Source: Zygaena filipendulae
Taxonomy: Eukaryota > Arthropoda > Insecta > Lepidoptera > Zygaenidae
Direction of reading: 5' to 3'
DNA length: 64,000 nt
Assembly (NCBI GenBank): GCA_907165275.2
Contig: OU015660.1
Coordinates: 5,768,501-5,832,500 of the forward strand
The notes below the pieces were generated by a model. It was not told the origin of the DNA. It made no database searches and was given only the letters and a program-made list of their open reading frames with translations. Shown piece after piece: positions 1 to 11,582 of the stretch (position 1 is its first letter; every line of letters begins with the position of its first letter). Position numbers and translations under genes: made by a program.

Positions 1-893
1 ATATACGAAACTGATACAATTTACAAGAATATGTACTATATTTTATATAAACCAATACTATTATGATTATTATATTCTTATAACTACAAACAAAGCACAG
101 TTTTAATGTATATTGTATAATATATTACACGTATACACTACACTAACGACGACGACAATAATACTGTTTCTATCCAAATCAAGTGGCGAATGCTAATCAA
201 CGCGACCGAGTCCTACGTTTAGGCTCCATTCACGACCGGCCGCATCAGTGCTACAGTCCCGCCTAAATATGGTCCTCCTAACACCAAAATGTAATATATC
301 GACCCTAGCGTGCATTACAAGATCGGGCCCGTTGCGACGGGTATACATGAGGGAAGACCCTTACCCTTACATTTCGATGCATGCTGTTTTATATTTTACA
401 TGAGCAAAATTGGCCCGTTTTAGCCTATGCTCAACCACGTTCTGTGAAAACACCGGTGTATTTGAAAACACGTCAACATATTATATCAAAGCCGATCGTG
501 ACGAGGGTCCAAAACCGTACTCAGAATTTAATAAGCTTGTTTCCGGGGTAAGTAAATCAAAATTCTATTTTGTTTTGTACATAAATAAAAAATATTGGAC
601 ACGTATTTTTTTATTTTTTTCCGTAATACACATATACGAATTATCAGATACATTAATTCGAAATATCGCGTGACGTCACAACATGCTTTAAACTGTATCA
701 CGGCGTGACGTCACGTGACATTTCGACTTGATGGAGATACATTAATTTTATGTTATTTTTTGATTAGGTACTTAAGTAAAAAATGAAAAAAATACGTGTC
801 CAATATTTTATATTAATCTACAAGACGGGCCAAAAACTAAAATTTGGTAGACAAGCCCATTCACTACACGAACTGAGGCAACGTGACGCTTAC
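1..893. other. Intron or 3' flank of ATP6AP2, no gene recognised
   Basis: This stretch lies beyond the last ATP6AP2 exon I can place (minus strand) and should be an intron leading to the missing transmembrane exon left of the window. Two perfect TGACGTCA palindromes (CRE-like) lie at 671-678 and 706-713; the second runs into a CACGTG. Whether they bind anything is unknown. An open frame at 410-545 on the plus strand has no start codon or homology I recognise. Confidence 0.4.
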
Positions 894-3800
894 ACCAGAG
901 CTACCGCCGCCGCTGTCGGCGCCACCGTCGCCCTCACCCGCGTCGGCAGGCGGAGCCTCGTCTTCCTTTTTATTTGATTTATTAACAGTCAGCGCGAATC
1001 GAGCGGAAGAGTGCTTGAGGTGTTTTAGGTGGGCACCAAGTAAATAACTATATTTGCGGTGTTTTTAATAACAAAATCCAACGCACAATAACTGTCTCCA
1101 TGGTTTCTCATCGAAATACTTTAATTTTTATATTCTGGAACTTACGATGTGAGTGTAGATAATGTAGCCTTTTTTTATGCTACACCACAGTACCTTATAT
1201 TAATAAAAAAAAAAATGTATTGTAAGAGATAGAAAAATTATTATTATCACAAATGATAATTTGTGCTAAGAGATAAACAAACCCATTCGCTTCTCAATCC
1301 CAATAGCCGCTCTGCTCGCCAAGTGTCATTTTTGTCATATTTAGTACAACTCTACTCCCCTTTAACAAATCACATTGCAAGTGTATTAAAATGTCGACGG
1401 TAGTTCGAAATAACACTAGCCAGTGTTATTTCTTAGAGTACTAGCTGTCCCCCGCGGTTTCACCGGGAATTCCAGGATAAACTATACGTGTAAACCATCC
1501 TCTTAAATCCCTTTATCTATTGGTGAAAACCGCATGAAAATCCGTTCAGTAGTCTTTGAGTTTATTACGAACAGACAGACAGACAGCCGCGACGGAGGAT
1601 TTTGTTTTTAATTAATTATTATAGACTAGCTGTGCCCCGCGGTTTCACCCCCATGAAAGGTTTTTATACAATGAAACAAAGCCTATATGTAGTTACAGGC
1701 TAAGCTTAATCTACCTGTGAAAACCGCATGACAATCGGTTCAGTAGATGCGGAGATTATCGCGAACAGACAGACAGAAAAGAATTTTAAAAACTTTTTTT
1801 TTTGGGCTTGGTTACTCTTCTTTTACCACCCCTCTCCATTTTGGGTAAAAATATACTCAATGTACAGAATCGCGGATTCTACTCTTATATTAATTATAAT
1901 AGATATAGATGGGCAATCAACCCGGTTTAAACCCGTTACTTAGGTTTAAGCCCAATAAAAGCCCGTTAACTGTTAGAAACCCAAGCACCGGGTTTAAACC
2001 GGGTTGATCGCCCATCTATATTCATAACTAGCTGTTCGCCGCGGTTTTTGCGGTAACGTCGGAGTTCCCGCGGGAATTCCGCATTACAATACATGACACT
2101 CACAAATAACGTGGCTTTCTATTGGCAAAACAATTTACAAAATCGGTACAGTATATCCAGAGTTACCCCCTACAACCTCACAAGTCACAAACTACCAAAC
2201 TTTATCCTATTATCTGTGATATTGGTATGTATGTATGTATGTATGTATTTATGTATGTATGTATGTACGTATGTACCTGTCTGGGCTTGGCGCCGGCGGC
2301 GGGCGGGCTGGGCGCGGCGCGCACGGCGCGGCGGGTGTGCGCCACGTCCGTGCTCACCGCCGCCACCAGCACCGAGCCGTCGTACGCGCGCACGAACGCC
2401 TCGCTCAGCTCCGACAACGCCTCACCTGATACAAATAACAATTCGACGGTTGCAAGGTTTACATATTTGATCTAAGCGGCAAAAATATATTAAGGTTGCT
2501 GGAGAACGATTTGAAGTATTATTTTTCGAAACGAAAAACAAATTTATTTATTTATTTACTTAAACTTTATGCACATCACGGTAAAAATGGCGCACCTAAT
2601 ACCACAGTGAAATTCGCTGCCACTCAACCTTTATTTATTTAGCTAAAGAAAAAAATGAGTGAATTTCATTTTACATAAATCAACCATTAGGCTTGCTACT
2701 GGCCAGTAAGTATGCCCCCTATGACATAAAAAAAAGAGTTTCTGCAGTATCCAGCTGTCAGTTGAAAGCGATTCTCCCTAGGGCTGAAAAGTGTTACTTT
2801 CAATCCGCTTCTCATGCAACTTCAGACCTACTTTCCGAGTAGGTTGCCTGTCGTGGGTATAATAAAATTTAATAAAATAATATAGGTAAGCAAATAATGG
2901 CTAAATTAACTAACCCAGTAGTTTCTTAGCTTCTTTGGTTGCCAGAGAGTTGGGACCATGGAAGTCAGACAGGGCGTGTAGAGAGCGGAAACGGAAGTTG
3001 TAAAAGTCAACAACATTGTCTGCACTGATGACACCAGATTTCACCTGCAACATATTAATAAAAAACATCTATACTAATATCATAAAAAGCAAAAGTTTGT
3101 GAGTATGTGACGTTGTAGGGAGTAATCTCTGGATCTACTGAATCGATTTTGAAATTTCGATTTCTTTCACTTATAGGAAGCTACAGTGATCCTGAATGTC
3201 ATAGGGTCGTCGCGTTTTTATTTCGAAATTCCCGCGGGAACTCCAAATTTCCCGCCGGTAAAACCACGAGGGAACAGCTGTCTCTGGATCTACTGAACCG
3301 ATTTTGAAAATTCTTTCACTTATAGGAAGCTGCAGTAATTCTGAGTGACATATGGTACTTTTTATCCCAGAATTCCCGCAGGAACTCCGGAGTTTGTGCG
3401 TTCGTGTGTTTGTGAGATTATAGGGGGTGATCTCTGGATCTACTGAACCGATGTTAAAAATTCTTTCACTTATAAAAAACTACAGTGATCCTGAGTGATA
3501 TAGAGTACTTTTATCCGGGAATTCCCGCGGAAGCCCCGAAATTATCGCGGGTGAAACCGCAGGGGTCAGCTAGTATTATAATAAAAATAAGCTCATTCAT
3601 CCTTACTAATATTATAAACGCAAAAGTTTGTATGGATGTTCATTACTTTTTCACGCATAAACTACTGAATGGATTTTAACGAATCTTTACAATAATATAT
3701 ATAGCTTATAATACACTGGAATAACGTAGGGTACTTTTTATCCCTGAACTCCTGTGGGTGAAACTGCAGGGACCAGTTACTATACCTACCTACAATAATA

Positions 3801-5583
3801 TTGTCATAATAATTGTTATTTTATTAACACCAAAAAGTGCCACATTATGGGCCAATTTGAAAAAAAATTATTTGACCTTGACTAACGAATTAAGTTTAGT
3901 GACAAAATTCCAAATATCTATCTATCTAAAAATGAATTGGTTTTCCTTGGTTACGGCATCACATATTAAAATTATAGAACCACATATAATAACTTAAATA
4001 TTATTTGTTTGTATTTAAATTTATTAGTTTATATTACCTTAGCAGTAATAGCTTTCAATGCCTCTAGTTCCATCAAAAACTGAAAGTCTTCCTCGATAGC
4101 ATATTTTAGGTGTTGCAACGTCAACTTTGAAGATTTTGGGTTGACAATTATTCCAAAAACATCAGTGTATGATGTGAGCTATAACAGAAAATTATCTATA
4201 AATACCCAACACATATTTCAATATGAAAGCAAATAAAAATTGTGTTCATAACACATTTGGCTTGGGCAGTCACAAGGTAAGTACTCAGATCAGAAGATGT
4301 ATTGAGTAGCTATGGCCCACTACAAAGTATACAAACTGAAGTATGTCACACTTCGTAACACAAAACAAATTCAATATATTTCTCATAAAAAATCACAGGG
4401 AGCCAACACATATTTACACATTAATTAAAAATATATTCAATATATGCAATAAATTCAAATAAATAGTAATTACTTGGTCAGGATCAGATAAGTTAATGTT
4501 GACTAGTTTATTGCCACCATTTGTGAATCTCTGCTCAATTCGGTGCTTCAAGGCATTGTACATATCAGGTTCATACTCATCAACTGTCAAATCAAAGACT
4601 TTTGACTTCTGGTTAGCCTGAAATTAAACAATATTTGAATATTTTTGGTTAATGGCTAATAATAATGGTTGCAAAGCAACCAGTTCAGTTCAGTTTTTAG
4701 AAAACATAATAACACATTACTCTTTGCTATAAAGGGAAATTTAACTAATACATATACAATGTCATATACTATCTGACTTATTTATTTCTTAGTTTTCCTA
4801 AAATAGGGTTGATAATTTTTTTCTTTAAAGTTATAGAATGGACTCTTTACAAAAAAGATCTTTTAACCCATTTTTAACTTTAAATTTTAGTAACACATTG
4901 CCTAAAGTAAGATGTACAAGATAAAACTGACTGTCAATTCTACTAATGTGGAATGCAGCCCTGCTTTTGTCCCATCTGTTATACCTACATTGCAATTACC
5001 AATCAGATTACTGTACCTTACTGAAATGTGAGTGGAGTGGGGTAACATTTTACATGAGTAGAATTTTGCTGATACAAGTAATAAAAATGTTAGACACTCA
5101 CAGCATTTCCAAGGTTTGAAATTCCATCTATGTAAACCTCAACTACAGCCTCTGGCGTGTTGAAGGGGTCGACGATAGACAATCCATTCCATTCCGAGTT
5201 CTGCAATGCAATATACGAGTCAATCATCGAACGATAAGGATGATTCGCTTTTCCTCCAGTCTAGTGCATTTTCTTGATAATGTGCCAAGCTAGTTATATA
5301 GATAAATTTACGTAATTTAGACGTTTTACCTCTTCAACAGACAGTCCAAGGGATGCTGAATAGATCTCTTTTAGAAGACTTTCAAGAACCTTACTCGACC
5401 CAGAAAAATGTAACGATTCTGGACTGTAAAGCACACTAAACTCACCAGCGCCATGGGTCCCTAAAAAATCAAATGGTGTTATTACATTGAAATATAATCG
5501 AGTACAAGGGCGAATGGGTTTTCATACTCACCAATTACAGTTAATACCAGGGATATCCAAAAAAAGATCGCCTTCCCTGCCAT
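894..5583 (-). CDS. ATP6AP2: ATP6AP2 / renin receptor, V-ATPase accessory protein (3' end outside window)
   Basis: This is a type I membrane protein that helps assemble the V-ATPase proton pump and, in animals, takes part in Wnt/planar polarity signalling. Minus-strand exons, all with phases that join: 5583-5532, 5460-5330, 5200-5102, 4617-4474, 4178-4038, 3044-2915, 2425-2277 and probably 965-894, giving 306 residues. The N-terminus (MAGKAIFFWISLVLTVIG) is a signal peptide. The mature start GEFSVLYSPESLHFSG matches the conserved NEFS..SP.S start of the family, and the LSVEE...WNGLSIVDPF block matches its SWPGLAV region. The luminal domain continues through YNALKHRIEQRF and SELSEAFVRAYDGSVLVAAVSTD. 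The transmembrane helix and short cytosolic tail are not in the window. The 965-894 exon (acidic, Gly-rich) rests only on splice sites and phase. Exon 7 is far more GC-rich than the other exons. Confidence 0.88.
1441..1898 (+). repeat. Two adjacent copies of the interspersed CGCGGTTTCACC repeat
   Basis: Two head-to-tail copies start with ACTAGCTGTNCCCCGCGGTTTCACC at 1441 and 1626. They run through the shared block AAAACCGCATGA.AATC.GTTCAGTAG to a GAACAGACAGACAGAC run. The second copy is the long subtype that continues to CAGAATCGCGGATTCTACTCTT. The same family recurs at least twenty times in this window. The layout (conserved 3' part, short tandem tail) suggests a non-autonomous retroelement, but I cannot assign the family. 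Confidence 0.75.
1904..2020. repeat. Foldback element with GGGTTTAAACCCGG arms
   Basis: A 117-bp inverted repeat: TATAGATGGGC...AACCCGGTTTAAACCCG on the left pairs with CGGGTTTAAACCGGGTT...GCCCATCTATA on the right. It has the form of a MITE or a palindromic insertion, in the ATP6AP2 intron between exons 7 and 8. No coding sequence. Confidence 0.65.
2225..2272. repeat. GTAT tetranucleotide microsatellite
   Basis: Nearly uninterrupted (GTAT)n with one TTTAT and one GTAC variant, directly beside the splice donor of ATP6AP2 exon 7. Length variation here could affect that splice site. Confidence 0.9.
3065..3780 (-). repeat. Cluster of interspersed repeat copies in ATP6AP2 intron 5
   Basis: Several partial minus-orientation copies of the CGCGGTTTCACC repeat lie in tandem. 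Each repeats TCTCTGGATCTACTGAACCGAT, TTCTTTCACTTATA and GGGAATTCCCGC in order, and each ends in a ...CAGCTAGT-like head (for example 3556-3577 and near 3760-3780). They fill most of the intron between the exons at 4178-4038 and 3044-2915. Confidence 0.7.
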
Positions 5584-6244
5584 TTTGCTCGAAAATCAAT
5601 TGGGCTTGTCTTGTGCCCACAGAATACAGCAGTCACGAGAGAACTGTCAAATAACATACAGTTGTTTGATTTTCAATCTAATATCTATTATCCGTAAAAC
5701 GTAATATGGCCTGTCATTGAAAAAGAACAGTGAAACTAGCGCCACCATAGCGCCACAATCGATGATCCCTTCAGCGATGACCACAATAGGCACTTTTTAC
5801 CAAAAAGTCATATGATGTCAGTGTTGCCGCTGTCTATTGCTATTGCAAAATGCATGGGAAATCATAGAACTTTACGTACCTACTCTTTCAGAAATGGATG
5901 ATGAACATTATCAATTTTAATTCCTTGTTTTGCAAATTATTTTATGTGGTAATGTGGTGAAAGAATAAAAGTGACAAATTAGCAATGAACAGTGTGGATG
6001 AACATTGAATTAAGATCAAATGTTCCTGGGACGTTTTTGTTGTATTATCAACCTTCCAAGATCATCCTAAGGTTCCAAAAGTTCTGGCAGGGTATCGAAA
6101 AGCTTCGCATAAATACATTTCAATATAAATAACGTCAGAAAATATAATTATCTAGCATGGTTATATGGAATTAACTTCCTTTGCTTTTACTGAAATGGTT
6201 GGAATTAAAAATATTAAAAATAAAAAAGTAAACCACAAACTTAA

Positions 6245-6617
6245 GCGCTTATTTCACCTTGCATTTTCAGAACACCAATTTAGTGCTCTAAATCGGATAC
6301 AATTTAGGGTCGGTGAGTGAGAGAGAGAGCGAGTAATCACACTACACTAAATTGTACCCTAAATCGACTGATATACGGTACATTTTAATGTAGTGTGATC
6401 ACTCGCTCTCTCTCTCACTCACCAACCCTAAATCGGTGAGTGAGAGAGAGAGCTAGTGATCACACTATATTAAAAGGTAACCTAGAGTAGTCGATTTAGG
6501 GTACAATTTAGTATAGTGTGATTACTCGCTCTCTCTCTCACTCACTCACCGACCCCAAATTGTATCCTATTTAGAGCCCTAAACCAGTGCTCTGAAAATG
6601 CAAAGTGTAATAAGCGC
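6245..6617. mobile_element. Foldback MITE with GAGAGAGAG-containing arms
   Basis: The terminal inverted repeats start GCGCTTATTTCACCTTGCAT on the left and GCGCTTATTACACTTTGCAT when the right end is reversed, and continue inward with TTTCAGAACAC-like sequence. Inside, GGTGAGTGAGAGAGAGAGC and its complement occur alternately four times, each linked to ATCACACTA and CCTAAATCG blocks, so the element can fold in several ways. There is no coding potential. Confidence 0.75.
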
Positions 6618-6636
6618 ATTAGAGATACTACCGTAT
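6618..6636 (+). promoter_or_regulatory. 19-base motif shared with the SWT1 upstream region
   Basis: ATTAGAGATACTACCGTAT is identical to 16642-16660. It lies 231 bp before the VCPKMT start codon and 193 bp before the SWT1 start codon. In both places it directly follows the end of a foldback element. It may be a promoter or 5'-UTR element, or part of a repeat; function is inferred from position only. Confidence 0.4.
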
Positions 6637-6863
6637 AGTAAACACAAAAGACAAAACTATTTTTGCACAAATTGTGGCATGGGTAACATAGATGGGTAGG
6701 CAGTAGGTACTTACTTCTTTTTTGTTATAACCAATTTAACTTTCATGAGTTTTATCGTTACCTACCTATTTTAATTCGAATTTAGGAGTCGAAAGTGATG
6801 TATTTGATTGTTTTATAGATTAAAATTGTGTACTAAAATTTCAATCAGTTGTGCTGCTGGTAA

Positions 6864-7718
<855 letters not shown>

Positions 7719-9248
7719 TATTACTACAATATTTTATAGTTTCAAAGGACCTACTTATGTCAGTGTTGCTTACTTTATTGATCAATAACATAGTTAAGGC
7801 TGTTATGTAAGCCCAAAATAGGTAGGTAGCTCTTGCATACAAAATTATAGACAATTGAAAAGCTTTTTGCTTGAATATGTCTAGATTTCTAGAGGGTAGA
7901 AAGAAGTGATAACTAGTTCTTTAAATAAGAACATTTTTCACCACCATTGTGTAAATGAAAAGAATATTAACTGCATTTAATCTACATATTATCAACCCAA
8001 TGGTTAACTGTCAGAGAATGCTGCAAGGCATTAAGTTCGCCATTTGTACTTTTTTGTGCAAGAAGAATAAATAAATAAATAAATATTATGCAGGTATCTA
8101 CCTACAAGTGATATCTATAATATCTACTTGTCTAGTCCTAATGGATTTAAATTAAGAAATACCTTTGTATGGATGTAGTTGCTGTTTCATTATCATAATG
8201 AAAATAAATTGATGCTCAATAAAATTGTATTTATGTTTTCCTCAGTTCAGTTGGGGATCTACAGGGGGGGGGACTGCTTGCTGACTACAGCTGGACCCTT
8301 TTTAGCTTACCTATTCCCTGTTCATGGTGGTGCTCCTTATCTCTACCCTCCATAATTTTGATGTAAATAACTTCAGAAAAAAAAGAACATCTGGATTAGG
8401 GTTGCCACCCGTACTTTATTAGTATCGTACTATATTTCAGTCAATTGTAATAATATATTATAGAAAAATGATATAGTACGAAAAATACTATATTTTTATC
8501 CCTAATTCAGCTGACGCGCTTTTTTATTTTATTAACTGTGGCTGGTCTGGAACGCACCTGCAGCCCAACACGGGGAATTTTAGAACGAAATGCATATTAT
8601 GGGTATGCGGCAAAAAAAAAACTGTCAAAAATGCTGCCCGATACATAATTAAAAAATAGGTACTATTTTTTCTCTGCATTTCCCAAAAGTACTATATTTT
8701 TGCACCTTTTTTCAAAAAAATACTATATTTTTTTCCAAAAAAAGGTGAAAACCCTAATCTAGATTGACTATAATGGTCTAAGATTCCTTTGCCTTCCCCA
8801 AAAGGGGCTTAACAGTGTGTGGAAACTGGAATAAAATGAAATGGGGTGTTCGCTGGGAGGTTATCGTTACAGAGTATCCCATTAAGCTTTGCTTCCAGAA
8901 GTCCCGGTAAAGCATCGAAATGCATCTCACCAATGCATTTTGATGTAAATAACTTCAGAAGAAAGAACTGAATTGGCTGTATGGGACAAGATTCCTTTGC
9001 TTTCCCCGAAAGGGGTTAACTTCAAGAAAAAAAAGTCATAGGGTCTTCTTTTTCTTCTTCCTTAATAAAGGCGTCTCTCAGAAGAATAATCTTCTGAATC
9101 TGAGAGGCGTCTATAATTAAAATTTGCCAATGGCAATGTTTCTCATAAAAATCTCGTGGCAAATAACACTCAGTGGTGATTCAGTGTTAAGTCCAAAAAG
9201 AAAAGAAAAAAAAATTCTCTTCATCTACTTCTTCGCCAATGACTGTTA
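7719..9248. other. Intergenic: VCPKMT 3' end and repeats
   Basis: Candidate polyadenylation signals follow VCPKMT at about 8063 (overlapping AATAAATAAATA) and 8218 (AATAAA). A dispersed repeat with GATGTAAATAACTTCAGAA and GATTCCTTTGC.TTCCCC is present twice (8342-8830 and 8935-9030); the first copy is split by a MITE. No gene seen. Confidence 0.6.
8394..8759. mobile_element. MITE with GATTAGGGTT termini inside an older repeat
   Basis: The ends are GATTAGGGTTGCC on the left and AACCCTAATC on the right. The AT-rich interior has several copies of TACTATATTTTT. The flanking dispersed repeat occurs undisturbed at 8935-9030, which shows the approximate empty site. No coding sequence. Confidence 0.65.
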
Positions 9249-10200
9249 GGTCCGTATTAATAGTCAGTTCTCAAGTTGACGTACTCACTTGAGAACATCG
9301 GTGAGATGGTGTTCTAATTAATAAACGTTACTTAAGTATAAAACTGGTCATCATCTTGAGTAGACGGTCTCAAGTGAGTACCGCACGTATTAATAGACGA
9401 AACTCCAAACTCAAGATCATCATTTGACGTTTGATAAGTCTGGTTCAACTGAGTCAAGTAAAACACGGACTTGAGATCATCTTGAGTTTGTGCTACTATT
9501 AACGTTGTTGAATCAAAATGGATTATGAAATTATTTTGAATAATATTGAGCACTACGATGTTATTGATCAGTACGAAGATTTATTCCGGACGTATCGTTT
9601 ACCAAAAACGTACATTAGGGATCCTTATTTTCAATTATATTAGAATATTTTTTCAAAATATCCAAGAATATCTTTTTTTCTAAGCAAGAAAATATATGTT
9701 TTTTTCGCCATCATATACGTTATATTCGGAAAAAATTAATTCGGACAAAACGAAAAGTAAATAACTTTAGAATTTCGCGCGCCAATAGCTATTATTTTTT
9801 AGCTCGCAAGAGCGGGCAGGCAAAGGGACTAAGCCGTATACAGCCGTGTCTATTGCAAAGCATTTCCTTTTTACCATATTTGAAGAAAAATTAAATTTTT
9901 TATACAGAATTTAATGCAGAATTTAAATATTTTATGTTTTAAAAATTTTTTATGACATAATCATTGGTAAAAGTGCAATTTCAATTAAAAAAATGCATTT
10001 TGTGCAGTAGCTGTAACGGAACGAATTCAATCTATTTTGACGTTTGTTGAGTCGGTCTCAAATGAGATGGTAAATGACAATCTCAAATGAAACCGCCCCA
10101 AGATAGCTTTATTAATTAGCACATGTTCTCACGACTTAAGACGGTATCAAGTAGTCATGTTATTGAGCTTGTACTTGAGAACTGACTATTAATACGGACC
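9249..10200. mobile_element. PIF/Harbinger-like non-autonomous DNA transposon
   Basis: The 952-bp element has near-perfect terminal inverted repeats starting GGTCCGTATTAATAGTCAG, about 31 bp long, continuing as more diverged arms containing TCTCAAGT. It is flanked by TTA on both sides (9246-9248 and 10201-10203), the target duplication typical of PIF/Harbinger elements. A short frame at 9517-9642 starting MDYEIILNNIEHYDVIDQYE may be the leftover N-terminus of an element protein. The DDE nuclease and Myb-like proteins are missing. Confidence 0.75.
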
Positions 10201-10299
10201 TTAGATTGTTCTCCAAGTTAAAACATGGCTCTCTTGAAAGCCAGTTTCCTGCTCAGGGTCTAAAATAGATGCTGAAAAGTGACTGAAATAACGAAGACA

Positions 10300-10660
10300 A
10301 ACGTGATACGGGATTTACACTCGCGTACGCACGACGAGGCGAGCCACGCGGCGAGCCCCGAGCGACTGTTTACATTCGCACTTCGTCGCTCGCCGCGTGG
10401 CTCGCCTCGTCGCTCGTGTCCCCCGGAGCGGCTTTTTTGTCACGAGTCAAAGAGACGAAAAAGGAGCAAGAGGCGCGGGGCGGGGGACGAAGCGCGAGTG
10501 TGAACAAACGCTAGGGGCTCGCTGCGTGCCTCGCCTCGTCACTGGCACTGCTCGCTTCCGGAGCGGTTTTTTGGTCACGAGTCAAAGGACCTCGCGTCAA
10601 ACGCGAGCGTGGTGTTTACACTTGCGTTCTTGCTTCATTCGGGTTTCAACTTTGGGCCGC
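10300..10660. repeat. GC-rich palindromic element, ACACTCGCG family
   Basis: A sharp GC-rich island in AT-rich surroundings. GATACGGGATTTACACTCGCG at the left recurs inverted at about 16596-16620. Internally, CGAGGCGAGCCACGCGGCGAG is followed by its complement, and TTTTTTGTCACGAGTCAAAG recurs with slight change about 130 bp later. The open frames over it look like by-products of GC content. Confidence 0.6.
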
Positions 10661-10670
10661 GATGGTTGTT

Positions 10671-10768
10671 TTTCACACAAAGTCCACCCCAACCGGGAAT
10701 CGAAGCCGGAACCTCTTGATTAGCGGGCAGGCATGGTGACCACTGCGCCAATCGGGTCGTCAATTATT
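10671..10768 (-). repeat. tRNA-derived SINE head, minus strand
   Basis: Read on the minus strand, this carries a pol III A-box-like ATTGGCGCAGTGGTCACCATG, a GCCCGCTAATCAAGAGGTTCC segment and a degraded B box. It matches the SINE at 62240. The tail of the SINE is absent here. Confidence 0.75.
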
Positions 10769-10849
10769 TTAAAAGAAACCGATAATTTGGGATCCCAAAC
10801 ATAGATTCCATAAAAATAACCAAAAAGTTTTTATGTAATAACTTTTTTT

Positions 10850-11380
10850 CCTGACATCCGATTTGAATGAAATAAAACCTATATGTAGATCCAGGCTAAG
10901 CTTAATCTTCCTGTAAAAACCGCATGACAATCCGTTCAGTAGATTCGGAGATTATCGTGAACAGACAGACAGACAAACAGAAAAGATTTTTAAAAACCCT
11001 TTTTTTGTGCTTGGTTACTCTTCGTTTATCATCCCCTGTAAATTTTTGTTAAAAATATTCAATGTACAGAATCGCGGATTCTACTCTTTTATTTTAGTAT
11101 AGATAGGTAGATAGATATGTAGACCTCCAACCGCACTAAACAATAAACCTTTCGACAGCATCTCTTGCGCAAAAAACAGTCGATGACACCCGGCGCAGGA
11201 GAAGATGATATTAACAATTTTATTTATTTTATTTTTTAAATTATTTATTTAAATTTAAATTATCTATTTAATTTATTTATTTTACTAGCTATTATATTCT
11301 AGCGTTTCCCCGCGATGTTATCCGCGTTAATTTCAAAGATCCTGTGGGAATTCTGGGATATAAAGTACCCTATGTTTAAT
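10850..11380 (+). repeat. Interspersed repeat copies before the Ty3 element
   Basis: 10850-11100 is a long-subtype copy lacking its head (CCTATATGTAG..CAGGCTAAGCTTAATC, GTTCAGTAGATTCGGAGATTATCG, GACAGACAGAC, CAGAATCGCGGATTCTACTC). A second, 5'-head-bearing degraded copy starts at about 11284 (ACTAGCTATTATATTCTAGCG). A low-complexity TTTATTTATTT run separates them. Confidence 0.7.
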
Positions 11381-11437
11381 TTTGAATTGCTTCTACTTGA
11401 AGCAAGATCAAAATATTAGCCTTAAATATATTATCTG

Positions 11438-11550
11438 TGCTATGTAGTCAACCTCCTTAATGTTTGAAAAATGATATAGTTTACTTTTCTGTTCTCTGTC
11501 AATTTATTATAGATTTCGTGTCAACTAAAATGTGTTTTCAATTTACATTA
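11438..11550 (+). repeat. 5' LTR of the Ty3/Gypsy element
   Basis: Starts TGCTATGTAGTCAACC and ends TTTCAATTTACATTA. It should contain the promoter of the element, although no clear TATA box is visible in 113 bp. Confidence 0.93.
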
Positions 11551-11582
11551 TTGGCGACGAATAACGGGATTTAACTACAAAA

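Noticed and set aside
410..673. Plus-strand frame with NTGVFENTSTYYIKADRDEG
   Set aside because: No ATG start, no recognisable family, and it lies antisense in a probable ATP6AP2 intron; kept only as a note.
2093..2475. Several overlapping plus- and minus-strand frames at 2.1-2.5 kb
   Set aside because: They arise from the GTAT microsatellite and the GC-rich ATP6AP2 exon 7; only the exon 2425-2277 fits the gene model.
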